64,000 bases of DNA from Symbiodinium natans (GCA_905221605.1 CAJNDS010002635.1:191001-255000), one strand, 5' to 3'; shown: positions 33,794-43,503, numbered from the stretch's first letter. Notes: generated by a model not told the origin, from the letters alone. Numbers and translations: made by a program.

Positions 33794-34604
33794 ACATGGT
33801 CGACAATGAACCCCGGAGCCGCAACAAGACCGACTTGGCTGCCAAGTCTCCCCGGCGCTTCCCAGGGTCCCACGGAGCTGGGCGGATCGCGGGGGCGAAA
33901 GGGAAGAAAGAGGGGTTAGGGTTTGGGGTTTAGGGTTAAGGGTTTAGGGTTTAGGGCTGAGGGTTTGGGGTGTAGGGTTTACGGTTTATAGGGTTTGGAG
34001 AACAAAAAAGGGCAAACAAGAAGCAGGAGAGAAAGGAGAGGCAGGAAAAGAGGCGGGAGGAAGGAGAGGAGGAGCAAGGCGATGCTCAACTAAAACCCAA
34101 CAAACCCGAAACACCCAACAAACCCCAAATAACTAAGTCCCTAAACCCCTAAATCCCCAAATCGCCAAATCCCAAAAACCCTCAACCCTACCTTAAATCC
34201 TAAAACTTTAACCCGCAACTTTAAGGTTCACAGTTGGTCCCCCCCCCCCCCCCCAAGGTGCCGGAGCCCTAGCCCTAAACCCTAAACCCGAAACCCTAAA
34301 CCCTAAACCCTTTTCCCCCTACAAGGGAGGAGAGCGTTTAAAACGGGAGAAGCTCTCCGGGATCGTGCCTCGGCGAGGCCGCTGGAGGGCAACACCGCGC
34401 CCCGCGGCCTTGGGACCAGGGTTTAGGGTCTATGGGGTTTTAGGGTTTATGGGGTTTATAGGGTTTGTAGGGCTTACAGGGTTTATAGAGTTTATAGTCA
34501 TAGGGTTCATACAGTTTATAGGGTTCATAGGGTTTTTCGGCTTTAGGGTTTGGTGTTTAGGGTTTGGGGTTTAGGGTTTGTGGTTTAGGGTTTAGGGTTT
34601 AACA

Positions 34605-34707
34605 TTTGGGTTTTCCGAAAATAGGGGTACCCGGGTACCCTTCTTTGGGGCCCCTTCAAGTCTATTCGGGGTATAAAAGTGGTACCCCTATTTTGGGAAA
34701 TACCCAT
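34605..34707. mobile_element. Short inverted-repeat element, family F
   Basis: TGGGTTTTCCGAAAATAGGG and inverted CCCCTATTTTGGGAAATACC. Confidence 0.65.
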
Positions 34708-34771
34708 TTCTTTCAAAAGCTGTGTCGAAGGAAGCTCTGTTCAAGTCGTTTCCGTCTCCTCTCTCTTCCAA

Positions 34772-34880
34772 CCTTGGGGACGACATGAACCCTAAAGGGT
34801 TTATGGCTCATGGACCTTCATAGGAATTCTAGTAGTCAGGGTATATGACCCCAATTTTAGGGTTCCTTTCGTCCCCAATG
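34772..34880. mobile_element. IE-A element
   Basis: Ends CCTTGGGGACGACATGAACC and GGGTTCCTTTCGTCCCCAAT; AA on both flanks. Confidence 0.85.
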
Positions 34881-34982
34881 AAAGGGGTCGTTATTGATCG
34901 ATTGCACTCCCGTCTTGAGAGAACTCGAGGTCTTCACGCTCCACCAAGCGGCTTTGGGGCATACACGCGGTTGGCAGCACTC

Positions 34983-35095
34983 CCTTAACGACTGAATGAA
35001 CCCTAAAAAGGGTCTTGATGGTTCATAGACCTTAATAGGAATGATAGTAGTCACGGTATATGACCCCAATCTTAGGGTTCATTTGGTCCTCAAGG
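34983..35095. mobile_element. IE-A element
   Basis: Left end eroded; core and right end GGGTTCATTTGGTCCTCAAG present. Last copy before the provirus. Confidence 0.8.
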
Positions 35096-35225
35096 TCCTA
35101 GACACTGCTGCTACCCACTTTCCCTCTCCCTCCTTCCTGCGGACTGGCGCCCAAACAGCTCTAAGCGCGAGCTGCGCGCTTCAGCGTAGACCCGTGGGTC
35201 GCAACATACGAAATATCAAAGACAT

Positions 35226-35230
35226 CTGTT
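35226..35230. repeat. Target-site duplication, left
   Basis: CTGTT directly before the left terminal repeat matches CTGTT directly after the right one (56,551-56,555). One T and one A at the junctions could belong to either part, so the duplication is 5 to 7 bp (TCTGTTA at most). Confidence 0.85.
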
Positions 35231-35440
35231 AGCAAGCAATGGTCATGCGCAGGTTCGTTGTTCTGATTTGCCCAAATTCACACATTTCAGTTTACCACTT
35301 CGTCCCCTCCCACATTCACCACTTTACCACATAAATCCCAGTTTACCACTTCCCTACCTCCACCAATAACCACTTTACCACATAAATCCCAGTTTACCAC
35401 TCCCTCACCTCCACCAATAACCACTTTACCACAAATCATC
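35231..35440 (+). repeat. Left terminal inverted repeat
   Basis: Inverted copy of 56,341-56,550 with no mismatch seen over 210 bp. It contains two and a half tandem units of about 50 bp (CAGTTTACCACTTCCCTACC... CACTTTACCACATAAATC). Similarity to the right end continues weakly to about 35,500. A 14-bp word near the outer end (CATGCGCAGGTTCG, 35,244) recurs inverted at 35,515-35,528. Confidence 0.95.
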
Positions 35441-35741
35441 CGTTTACCACCTATCCACCTTAAACAATCCCCCTAAATACAAAATCGCCAAGTAACTCCC
35501 CGTAAATCAAACAGCGAACCTGCGCATGGTCGGTAGGTAGAATAACTGGGTGGCACGCTGTGTTTCAACACTGCCTGCCACAGCATTGCTGTGGCACAAA
35601 GATGTGCCTCTTGTGTCCTGTGTCTTGGCGACTCGTGTGCTTCATGGGCGACGACATCGTCTTCAATTAGTGCCCCACCGGTGCTGAATGTGTTTGCTTG
35701 TGTGAGTTTCGTAGCATGGCAACAAGCAAAGCATGTGAGCA

Positions 35742-37034
35742 ATGACAACTCCGAAGCACTTTTGGATTGAGAAGGTTTGCTATTGTGATAAATCCGCACT
35801 GTGTGACGCCATGCCTGTGGTGTTGGTGAAGGTTGGTGATGCAGTCAAGATTTTCAATGCTCCGACGGGGACTGTCATTGACCCAGAGAAACCATCGTGG
35901 CGACCGACCAAGGCAGAGGTGGAACACTTGACCAAGAAGGACATTCGGGCGTTGTTGGACTATGATGGAGGTATTGCAGTTGTGCTGACGGATGCTCAGT
36001 CCAAGAAGTACCACGTTGAAACATTCATGTCCTACGCGAACATGAAATTCAATACCGAACCCGACGTGGATGCCCACCCCGAACCCGACGTGGATGCCCA
36101 CCCCGAACCCGACGTGGTTGCCCAGACCGAGTCCGATGTGGATGCCCAGACCGAACGCGACGTGGTTGCCTTGATGCCAGATGTGTTGCAGGAGGACAAG
36201 GAACTCAATGCAAAGACCGAGGCGACCATCGGCACTGTCACCATCCATGTCGCTACTTGCACAAATACCTTCAAGTTGTTCTACCACTACGAGAACGGTG
36301 CCGTCATCGCCGACGTTGAGAAAACGATTGCCGAGGTCATTGGCATTTCGGTTGGTCACGGCAAGGAATTTCGCTTGGTGTATCAAGGGTCAAACAGTTT
36401 TTTTGAAGCGTGGGAACCACTACACGCCACCGTGCTGGACAACCCCAACATTATGCTTGCGGTTGCGATGGTTGGTGGCGCCAAGACGACCGTTGCCACC
36501 AAGCAGAAGAGCGCTAAGCGTGCCACCGAGGTCAAGAAGCACTACGAGGATTCCATCAGGATTGTAGAGGGGGCAACCGATGCGAACGTTACCGAGGTGA
36601 AGCGCTTGATGAGCGTTCTTGTGAACGAGGCATCCATCAACCCGCAGGACACCCTCAAGCATTTCCTTGAGTTGTCAAGCGCCGATGATTTGGAGAAGGC
36701 AATGGGCGAACTGACCTCATCTACCGGGGCAACCGAGGACAAGGTTGGCAAGGCATCGCTTTACCTCCTCGGGGAGGCAGGACACCGCGTCATTGAGGAG
36801 CACGACCGCTACATTGCCATCAAGGGTGGCATGAAGTCATCGCTCATCTTTGCTTTCAAGCACTATGTGTCAAGTGGCGATAAAAGCATCAGTCTCAAAG
36901 ACTTGAACAAGTTGCTCAACGACACACTCCAGCGCAAGATTGGTGCCTCGCAGGTCGGGGGGAAACAACCTAAAATGTGTGTCAATTTGAGTTGCCTTGC
37001 GGGTCAATTTGAGTTGCCTTGCGGGTCAATTTGA
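35742..37034 (+). CDS. Unknown protein with possible ubiquitin-like domain, host-like composition
   Basis: First gene inside the left repeat. Its GC-rich codon use differs from all other viral genes and resembles the host, so it looks acquired. Seen in order: an N-terminal globular part (a second Met at 35,811, MPVVLVKVGDAVK, is the more likely start); tandem PEPDVDAH-like repeats near residues 107-140; a stretch from TIHVATCTNTFKLFY to LAVAMVGG that resembles a ubiquitin-like fold ending in GG (weak, by pattern only); and a helical C-terminal half. The annotated end runs into a 22-bp tandem repeat and is probably artificial. Function unknown. Confidence 0.6.
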   Translation: MTTPKHFWIEKVCYCDKSALCDAMPVVLVKVGDAVKIFNAPTGTVIDPEKPSWRPTKAEVEHLTKKDIRALLDYDGGIAVVLTDAQSKKYHVETFMSYANMKFNTEPDVDAHPEPDVDAHPEPDVVAQTESDVDAQTERDVVALMPDVLQEDKELNAKTEATIGTVTIHVATCTNTFKLFYHYENGAVIADVEKTIAEVIGISVGHGKEFRLVYQGSNSFFEAWEPLHATVLDNPNIMLAVAMVGGAKTTVATKQKSAKRATEVKKHYEDSIRIVEGATDANVTEVKRLMSVLVNEASINPQDTLKHFLELSSADDLEKAMGELTSSTGATEDKVGKASLYLLGEAGHRVIEEHDRYIAIKGGMKSSLIFAFKHYVSSGDKSISLKDLNKLLNDTLQRKIGASQVGGKQPKMCVNLSCLAGQFELPCGSI

Positions 37035-37103
37035 GTTGCCTTGCGGGTCAATTTGAGTTGCCTTGCGGGTCAATTTGAGTTGCCTTGCGGGTCAATTTGA
37101 GTT
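36981..37103 (+). repeat. 22-bp tandem repeat, six copies
   Basis: GTCAATTTGAGTTGCCTTGC with period 22, nearly perfect. It lies at the 3' end of the preceding ORF, probably in an intron or 3' untranslated region. Confidence 0.95.
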
Positions 37104-38168
37104 AATATGCGACCCCCTTTCAGGCATCCACGGCGGGCAATGCTATGACCGACTGATTGCCTTTTTGATGGCAAGACGCGTGTGTTGCTCAAACCCATGT
37201 GAGCAAAGTCATGCCTTATTTTCAAGCATAAGTGCAAGATAAGATATACTGGTTTGCTCTGCTCACTTGTGCGAGGGGCGACCCCTTCTTTCATGTATAG
37301 GCAAAAGATACTGGCACTCTGACACCTTTGCGAGTTGAACGAAAACATGCTACTATTTGAGCAGTGTCACGACAAAACAATGCCTTAGTTTGCTTATTCC
37401 CATCTTTTTCGGCGCAGGTATTCACATCACGGTCTTTGACAACGAAGTCCAGCACTACACAGGACGATATGCTTGGGAGTTAGGGTTTAGTTTGGGGTTT
37501 TAGGGTTTTACTTTTAGGGTTTAGTTTGGGGTTTTAGGGTTTTACTTTTAGGGTTTAGTTTGGGGTTTTAGGGTTTACTTTTAGGGTTTAGTTTGGGGAT
37601 TGAGGGTTTTTACTTTTGGGGTTTAGTGGGATTTAGGTCGTTAGGGTTTATGGTTGGGCGAACAACCATCTCAGAACAGATAAAGCATGACAAGGGGAAT
37701 CCGACTGTTAAAAAACAGTCCAGCATTGCGATGACCTCAGTGTGTTGCACACCCTAAAACCTTAAACCCTAAACCCTAAAACCCTAATAATGTCGGCACT
37801 TCCTATCAAGGAAGACGCAGTCGGATTGCACACCCTAAAACCTTAGACCCTAAACCCCGAATAAAGAAAGATGAGAGGAGAGACATTTTGGTTCAAATGG
37901 ATGATTATATCCCTATAAAACAATACAAACACTAAAAAAACAAAAAAAAACCTAAAATCAAAAATACAGCATCTGATGTAGTGATTTTTAGGGTTTAGGA
38001 TACGAATAAACCCTAAAAATCTGGATTTTATGCAACATATACTAAAACATATAGTAAAACCTATTACAAAACACACAGAAAACAAAAAAACAACAAAAAA
38101 AACATCAAAAATCTTCATAAGCACTCTGTTTCCGAACTTATGCTCTTTTTTACACCTTTAACAATTGT
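37104..38168. other. Non-coding left arm of the provirus
   Basis: Holds a piece (37,419-37,480) with coding character (HITVFDNEVQHYTG) preceded by an AG acceptor-like site, a tandem TTTTAGGGTTTTACTTTTAGG-type repeat (37,483-37,650), and two paralogous words GTGTTGCACACCCTAAAACC / GGATTGCACACCCTAAAACC. The last 250 bp become AT-rich. No full gene seen. Confidence 0.6.
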
Positions 38169-39092
38169 TCAAACTTTCAACAGTTCATGTCGTAGGTAAG
38201 ACCGTTTATCATCATTCTCCAAATAGTAATAGTGTTGTCCTAATTTTGGGTCTATTTTAGTGATTGTTTGTTTATTCTTCAACCAATGACTCGTCCTTTC
38301 TTTTTCGCTAATGCCTTTTTTACGCATAACCTTAACCTCATCATTAACACTTAAATCCGGATACATACGGGTTCTTTTAGCATTTAAATTTATATGTAAT
38401 TTAACGGCGAATTCATTTTTAGGTTTGCGCGCCTCAATCGGCGTAAATCCGGTTACTGAACCCACCATTTTATTATTATATGTTAATAATATCTCTAAAT
38501 TATAATCTATCCACTGTATATTCTCCTTACCCTTTTTTTCGTCGGCATCAACGCGTTTAAATAACATATCTTTGTATGTTCTGATAAAACGCTCGGCAAA
38601 CGCTGGGTGCCCTCTCGTTCTGTGCATTTCTATTTTCTCTTGTTCTAAATACTCTATTATTGTCTTACTATATAAACTACCTTCCTCGTCTGAGTAAAAA
38701 AGTTTAGGTTTATTGCCCATTTTTTGTAGTCCTTCCATTATTCCTGCCAGAACATCTGGCGGTTCTTTACTTTTAATAGGTATGACGGTAGCATACTTAC
38801 TAAAAATATCAATTAATACTAAACCTATTCTAAATTTTTGATTTTCCAAATCATTTTTACTTATAAAGAATAAATCCAATTGGTACTCCCAATGTGAGTG
38901 AGGTGCTACAAATGAATTCTCACCTCTGGGTTTCCTTTTCTCTTCCACGTTTTTCTTAAAGAACTCTTCCACATCATCCTTTGTAATACTGGCATCCTTC
39001 CTTTTAGCATCTTGTAGAGTAGTTGCCTTACTCCCGAAACCGGAGCGGTCAAAATAAATATCTGAAATGATTTTTTGCTTATTAGAACTCAT
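38169..39092 (-). CDS. rve-type (retroviral-like) integrase
   Basis: DDE-type integrase that joins the element's ends to host DNA; this activity would create the 5-7 bp target duplication seen at the borders. The catalytic triad is visible: D73 (YQLDLFF), D135 (LFYSDEEGS) and E167 (HPAFAERFIRTYK). The C-terminal 60 residues (NDEVKVMRKKG...) resemble an SH3-like DNA-binding tail. The length of 307 residues is typical of Polinton/PLV integrases. The start at 39,092 is separated from the helicase stop by 23 bp containing a 16-nt AT palindrome, so the two genes may be co-transcribed. The TGA stop is followed by a weak 6-bp hairpin (38,105-38,135). Confidence 0.93.
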   Translation of the reverse strand: MSSNKQKIISDIYFDRSGFGSKATTLQDAKRKDASITKDDVEEFFKKNVEEKRKPRGENSFVAPHSHWEYQLDLFFISKNDLENQKFRIGLVLIDIFSKYATVIPIKSKEPPDVLAGIMEGLQKMGNKPKLFYSDEEGSLYSKTIIEYLEQEKIEMHRTRGHPAFAERFIRTYKDMLFKRVDADEKKGKENIQWIDYNLEILLTYNNKMVGSVTGFTPIEARKPKNEFAVKLHINLNAKRTRMYPDLSVNDEVKVMRKKGISEKERTSHWLKNKQTITKIDPKLGQHYYYLENDDKRSYLRHELLKV

Positions 39093-39108
39093 TATAATAT
39101 ATATTATA
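39093..39108. promoter_or_regulatory. AT palindrome between helicase and integrase genes
   Basis: TATAATATATATTATA, a perfect 16-nt palindrome in the 23-bp gap between two minus-strand genes. Confidence 0.5.
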
Positions 39109-39115
39109 TATTAGT

Positions 39116-41017
39116 TTAATGAGCACTACAATTACAATACAAACACCAAGCAACACAATTATCCACGCTGTGGCATAACTCATTATCAACACGCTGGGCA
39201 GTAAAGTTAGAACATAATTTACCCTTTTTAGTGCTAAATTCAAATTTCACACCGCATTTTTGACAATTGCCCCTCATTCGTTTTAAACACCACATCGTAT
39301 CAATATACATATCATCATTTATTTCTCTATGCTTTTGTTTATCTTGGTGCTGGTATCCTTCCACCTTGTTTTCAAAATAATCCATTATCATTTTCTTATC
39401 AATTTCCTTTTCAAAGGCATCACTCTCAAAAAACAACACTTTATTAAAATCATCACAGCGTGTGATAGCGCACCACAACCATTCTCTACTAACTAATGGT
39501 GACTTCCACTCGTGTATTGTTATTGTATCTTTTATTGTAGCACCCTGTGCTGAATGGCAGGTGATACAGTAGTTGTATCTAAAATGTTTCTCTATGGTCT
39601 CTCTATCCACCGTGCATTGTTCTAAACTCTTTATGTTTTCCAGTAGATAGTTGCCTTTATTAACACCTTTGATTTTATACCTAAAATTCACATTTAATTT
39701 TTTACCCCCTATTTTCTTATACAACCTGCACACTAACACTTCGCCTATTTCATAGTCAGTTGTTTTACCTAACCTTTGTCTAACCGTTTTTGAAACATCC
39801 GCGCACCTCTTGTTGGTATATGCTATGTTGTATGTGGATGCCATGACATCGGCAGTTGTTTTAAAATACTTCCGCACTAACTCCTTTAAAGGAAGTGTTT
39901 TCACCCACCAGTCGTCAAACATATTATTTATTATGGTTCGGTTCTCCTCATCTTTTACCCGCTTGCATATTTCTAAGTAGATGTTATACTTAAATATTAT
40001 ATCTAAACATTGGTTGGCATATGCATCTTTGTTTTGGCAGTTGGTTAAGTCCTCTATTGGCGGGAGTTGCTTGTCATCACCGGTTGCTATTACAATTTTG
40101 TTCGTGTTCTCTTTTGTAAACATCCTGATTCTGTTTAAGATGTAGGCGTTCGCCATATACACTTCATCAAAACAAATAATGTGATACGCACTGTGGTCAA
40201 AAATTGGTAGTTCTTCGCCCTTTTCAATAGGTATGCTAAAGAATTTGTTTAAAGTTATGGCATCGCATTCTTTTTCTTGTGACAGTTGGTTCGTGGGCAC
40301 GACAAACAGCACATCATAACCTAATTTCTTAAAATATTCGCATATATAACTTTTACCACTGCCTGCAAAACGAGCGCGTATCATTACAGGATTGTGTTCT
40401 ATGATTTGCTTACAGATGGTTTCGGTGTCCCATTCGTCCTTTATATGTATTTTTTCATGTACCTGTTTCGGTATATCAATCAACCTATTAAACATTATTT
40501 TTCGGTTCTCCTCGGGCAACCTGATTACCTTGCCTTCTTCTGCTCTCCATTCGCCGATTACATCCCCAAATTTAATTATCTCCTTTGCATTGTTCAAGTC
40601 CGAGGTTTTAATGGTCATAGCATCTGCTTTTACACTATACACCTCCACGCCACCAGCACTTAAAAGACTGTGTGCTTCAAACATTCTATAATTATGGTCT
40701 TGTAACAGCACTTCTTTAATATACCGAAACCCATTGCTTAAAGTCCTCTCGTCTGACACGTTTAAGATATAATATTTTGAAACATATTTCGTGCAATCCT
40801 CCTGTATATGTATCTGACCATCTACTACAGCGAATCGTTCTAAAACACCGTCACCAGTCATAAAGAAGTCATCTTCAAAATCCCACTCTGTTATACTGCC
40901 TTTAATTTCATCAGTTAAGGGTGTGTATGTATAATCCTCCTCTGCCTCGTCTATTGCGTATACTCTTCCTCCATACAGTTTTTGATAATACATTGCCTCG
41001 TCCAGTGTTTCAAACAT
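39116..41017 (-). CDS. C-terminal half of a DNA polymerase / SF1 helicase fusion
   Basis: Replication protein. The frame is open upstream of the printed Met (41,017) and begins with a polymerase motif-B-like INFGLLEK near 41,055. Motif-C-like VYSVKADAM is at residues 126-134. From residue 200 it is a superfamily 1 helicase: Walker A FAGSGKS (217-223), Walker B ICFDEV (281-286), GDDKQLPP (313-320), TCHSAQGAT (486-494) and CAITRC (516-521). The C-terminus has a Cys/His-rich zinc-binding region (CQKCG ... CLYCNCSAH). Residues 1-130 complete the palm begun by the neighbouring ORF, so the two ORFs are one gene broken near 41,067. The motif C Asp-Thr-Asp is reduced to KAD, a divergent form. Confidence 0.85.
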   Translation of the reverse strand: MFETLDEAMYYQKLYGGRVYAIDEAEEDYTYTPLTDEIKGSITEWDFEDDFFMTGDGVLERFAVVDGQIHIQEDCTKYVSKYYILNVSDERTLSNGFRYIKEVLLQDHNYRMFEAHSLLSAGGVEVYSVKADAMTIKTSDLNNAKEIIKFGDVIGEWRAEEGKVIRLPEENRKIMFNRLIDIPKQVHEKIHIKDEWDTETICKQIIEHNPVMIRARFAGSGKSYICEYFKKLGYDVLFVVPTNQLSQEKECDAITLNKFFSIPIEKGEELPIFDHSAYHIICFDEVYMANAYILNRIRMFTKENTNKIVIATGDDKQLPPIEDLTNCQNKDAYANQCLDIIFKYNIYLEICKRVKDEENRTIINNMFDDWWVKTLPLKELVRKYFKTTADVMASTYNIAYTNKRCADVSKTVRQRLGKTTDYEIGEVLVCRLYKKIGGKKLNVNFRYKIKGVNKGNYLLENIKSLEQCTVDRETIEKHFRYNYCITCHSAQGATIKDTITIHEWKSPLVSREWLWCAITRCDDFNKVLFFESDAFEKEIDKKMIMDYFENKVEGYQHQDKQKHREINDDMYIDTMWCLKRMRGNCQKCGVKFEFSTKKGKLCSNFTAQRVDNELCHSVDNCVAWCLYCNCSAH

Positions 41018-41054
41018 TTTGCTTCTTTGTGCCTTGTTGCGGGACTTCTCTAAC

Positions 41055-41096
41055 AGTCCGAAGTTTATATGGCAATTAACTTTTTTATTTGTTTGT
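41055..41096 (-). other. Frameshift point in the polymerase-helicase gene
   Basis: The upstream ORF reads IKKLIA and then stops (TAA, 41,065-41,067); the -1 frame carries straight on into INFGLLEK. One missing base directly after the GCC (Ala) codon explains it: its restoration would give the family-B motif B spacing K-x3-N-x2-F-G. The heptamer A AAA AAG lies in frame just upstream, so programmed -1 frameshifting is an alternative, but it would put His in the place of the invariant Asn. Confidence 0.75.
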
Positions 41097-43143
41097 TTTG
41101 ATGCTCGTCCTTGCTGATGTTAGTTGCCCACAGGTCATCAACGGTTTTTTTGTAATCAACCTTGTGTATATGCGAAGGTTGTTTGAAATACAGTATTTTT
41201 GGTTTAATGCCTCGTGCCATTATTTTTTTAAGATACTTGCCGTAAATGAGGTTGTGCTTCTTATTAAAATACATATTTGAACCCACGTTCTCCACCATAA
41301 ACAGGGTTAGTGAGGGCAGTGTGTTTATGTCTTCGTTTTTATAAGGTTTCCATATATCAAACTGCCTAAACACCGGTATTTTAACTATGCTGGTAAATGC
41401 TTTTGTGAATGCTTTGTTTAAGTCTATTTCGGTTAGTTTGGCATCTACATTTTGTTGTAAAAGTCCTACTGGCACTATTGTTCTGCACTCGTCCAGCACC
41501 TGCACATCAACCTCGTTATAATAAGATTTATTTGCTGAGTTAAATATCTTCTTATTCATTGCGAACATTGCCTTACTGGTTCTGTTATGCACCCTCTCAC
41601 TTGATACGACCACGTCCTCATCAATCCTGTTGTTATTCATATTTTGTGATTTTATTGTGTAGTTTATGGTTTTATCTATTTTTTTGTATCTCCACCTCAC
41701 CTTGAGTTCCGATATAGTCCCTGCTTGGTATTTCACGAAGGGTTCGTATCCGGACTGCTTGAAGTCGTGTAGCAGTTTTGGTAGGTCGTTGTCTCTGTGG
41801 ATTAGGGTATAATCGTCTTCATCAGTGAGTTTAAGTAGGTCATTAATATTATCTATCATCTTGCATTTTATCGGTTTCTTTCGGTCGTCTATGTGATAAT
41901 TATCACTGACCTTAACTTGCATATCGCGAGTTTTGTGCATATCTTCTTTTTTTAAACTTTTAAGGTCGTTGTTGATGACATATATGTGGTTGCCTTTGAC
42001 TAATCCGTTAAAGGTTCGGACATGACGAATGCTTGTGATGGGGTCGTGTTTGTAAATCAGATTACAGTTAAAATCAAATATTCTGGCAGGTATGTTGTAT
42101 TCCTTAAATATATGCTCCATTTGCATTATACTCGCCCCTTTTGCTACGAACTCCTCCTCGGTCATGTTTAACATGTCCAGCACCCGTTCCCTTGTCAATG
42201 CTGGTTTTGCTAATGACCCTCTCTTTTGTTTCATAAGTGTTTCCTTATAGTGGTCGGTAAGCGCATTTATCCAGCATTCATTTTCGCGGTAGTTTTCTTT
42301 TGCGATTGCCTCCTTGACTGTCATATAATCTGTGTTTATCTCGGTTTCTACATACCTGTTGTAGATGCTGATGTTCTGGGCATTTCGTAGGTTTCTGGTC
42401 ATGGGGGTTTTATCCTCGTCCTTTTCATCTACCTCCTCCACTTTCTCTATCCTGACGGCATCGGTGTAGTCGCCGAACTCGCTCAGCATCATTTCTTCAA
42501 AGGACTTGTCGGTCTTCATTGACATCATAAGTCGTTTAAACAATGCCTTATCGTCTCTTTTTGTGATTTTTCTTTTAACGACCTGTTCTATAAAAGCATT
42601 GGATTTGATACTTGCAGTTCTCACTGCTGGGTTAGTCAGCAATGGATAGTAAGGTATGCCGTTGATTTTAAAAGATGGTCTTTTGCTTCTCGGTTCTTCG
42701 GTAAAAAGCATATACGAAACCATGTATTGTTTCCGATTGCCAAACACTTTTTCGGAGACTTTGTTTGAAATCTTCCTCACCGCCATTTTCTGCCTAATCC
42801 TTCGTAGCACTTGTTGTTTCCCCCTTTCTGTTTCCTTTTCCTTTTTTACTTCTCGTGCTTTGGCAGGTGTATTCTTCATTCTCTCGGTTATGGGTTCTGC
42901 GGTTTCGTATTTGGCAACTGCCTTCTCATATTGTTTTAACCCTTTTTGTTTTGATTTTTCGCTTCCTATTGTCATCCCGTTAATCAGGTTAAGTGCAGTA
43001 GTAAATTGCGATATTTTACGGTCTTCGTATAAATCAACCACACTATTAATTTTGGTAAGTGTTGCATTGGATGCTTTGCCACGCTGGGCATCTCTAAGAC
43101 TCTGTAGATTCTTTACATAGTTCTTTATAAGTTTTTTGGTCAT
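41065..43143 (-). CDS. N-terminal half of a family-B-like DNA polymerase
   Basis: The longest open frame starts with TTG at 43,176; the first ATG is at 43,143 (MTKKLIKNYVK) and is preferred. The first 150 residues are basic and helical, a possible terminal-protein-like region (inference). Around ENECWINALTDHY and CNLIYKHDP the sequence resembles the N-terminal region of PLV polymerases. Near the end TEIDLNKAFTKAF fits motif A (Asp followed by an aromatic/hydrophobic run) of family B polymerases. Exonuclease motifs were not located with confidence. The frame ends at a premature TAA; the catalytic remainder is in the next ORF. Replication would be protein-primed if it is a pPolB. Confidence 0.7.
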   Translation of the reverse strand: MTKKLIKNYVKNLQSLRDAQRGKASNATLTKINSVVDLYEDRKISQFTTALNLINGMTIGSEKSKQKGLKQYEKAVAKYETAEPITERMKNTPAKAREVKKEKETERGKQQVLRRIRQKMAVRKISNKVSEKVFGNRKQYMVSYMLFTEEPRSKRPSFKINGIPYYPLLTNPAVRTASIKSNAFIEQVVKRKITKRDDKALFKRLMMSMKTDKSFEEMMLSEFGDYTDAVRIEKVEEVDEKDEDKTPMTRNLRNAQNISIYNRYVETEINTDYMTVKEAIAKENYRENECWINALTDHYKETLMKQKRGSLAKPALTRERVLDMLNMTEEEFVAKGASIMQMEHIFKEYNIPARIFDFNCNLIYKHDPITSIRHVRTFNGLVKGNHIYVINNDLKSLKKEDMHKTRDMQVKVSDNYHIDDRKKPIKCKMIDNINDLLKLTDEDDYTLIHRDNDLPKLLHDFKQSGYEPFVKYQAGTISELKVRWRYKKIDKTINYTIKSQNMNNNRIDEDVVVSSERVHNRTSKAMFAMNKKIFNSANKSYYNEVDVQVLDECRTIVPVGLLQQNVDAKLTEIDLNKAFTKAFTSIVKIPVFRQFDIWKPYKNEDINTLPSLTLFMVENVGSNMYFNKKHNLIYGKYLKKIMARGIKPKILYFKQPSHIHKVDYKKTVDDLWATNISKDEHQNKQIKKLIAI

Positions 43144-43257
43144 AAATTTACTGATATTATAAATATACGTTTTCAAGTCTTTAAAAGGTTTTGTCCAGAC
43201 CCCCGTTTTCCAAAAAATGACTTAAAGACATATTTCCTTAAATATTTAACATAAGAA
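43144..43257. promoter_or_regulatory. Bidirectional early-type promoter region
   Basis: Divergent spacer between the polymerase (minus) and 43,258 (plus). TTAAAGAC occurs on the minus strand (43,177-43,184, 33 nt before the polymerase ATG) and on the plus strand (43,222-43,229, 28 nt before the other ATG). The minus-strand copy is preceded by GGACAAAA at a 4-nt gap, exactly as at 55,262-55,281. Confidence 0.6.
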
Positions 43258-43503
43258 ATGTCAAGTGCAAAAATTTCCAAAAGCGATATTGATGAACTGT
43301 TGAACACCCTTACCTTTGAACAGGTCAGAGAACAACTGTCGCTGTACAATAAACTATTTTACGAAATGAGGAAGCGAAACGAGCCGGATTATATGGAGAA
43401 AAGGCGACAGCGTGAAAAGAACCGATACTACACTAAGAAAGAAAACTCTGAACCGAAACCCTTGCCTATGTATGTAAATGCCGAGGTGCTGATTAAGAAA
43501 TGA
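43258..43503 (+). CDS. Small charged protein, unknown
   Basis: 81 residues, rich in Lys, Arg and Glu, with a predicted helical stretch (DIDELLNTLTFEQVREQLSL) and a basic middle (MEKRRQREKNRYY). No domain recognised. The ATG follows a TTAAAGAC box by 28 nt, and the TGA is followed after 8 nt by a hairpin, so it is a well-delimited gene. It is probably expressed with the polymerase (shared promoter region). Confidence 0.75.
   Translation: MSSAKISKSDIDELLNTLTFEQVREQLSLYNKLFYEMRKRNEPDYMEKRRQREKNRYYTKKENSEPKPLPMYVNAEVLIKK

Noticed and set aside
36981-37103. CRISPR-like array
   Set aside because: A 22-bp direct tandem repeat without spacers.
37843-38124. 93-codon Phe-rich minus ORF
   Set aside because: Low-complexity reading of A-rich sequence next to the integrase 3' end, with no promoter box or domain.
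41060-41100. Programmed -1 frameshift as the preferred reading of the polymerase break
   Set aside because: A slippery heptamer exists, but its use would replace the invariant Asn of motif B, while restoring one missing base gives the exact motif; kept only as an alternative.
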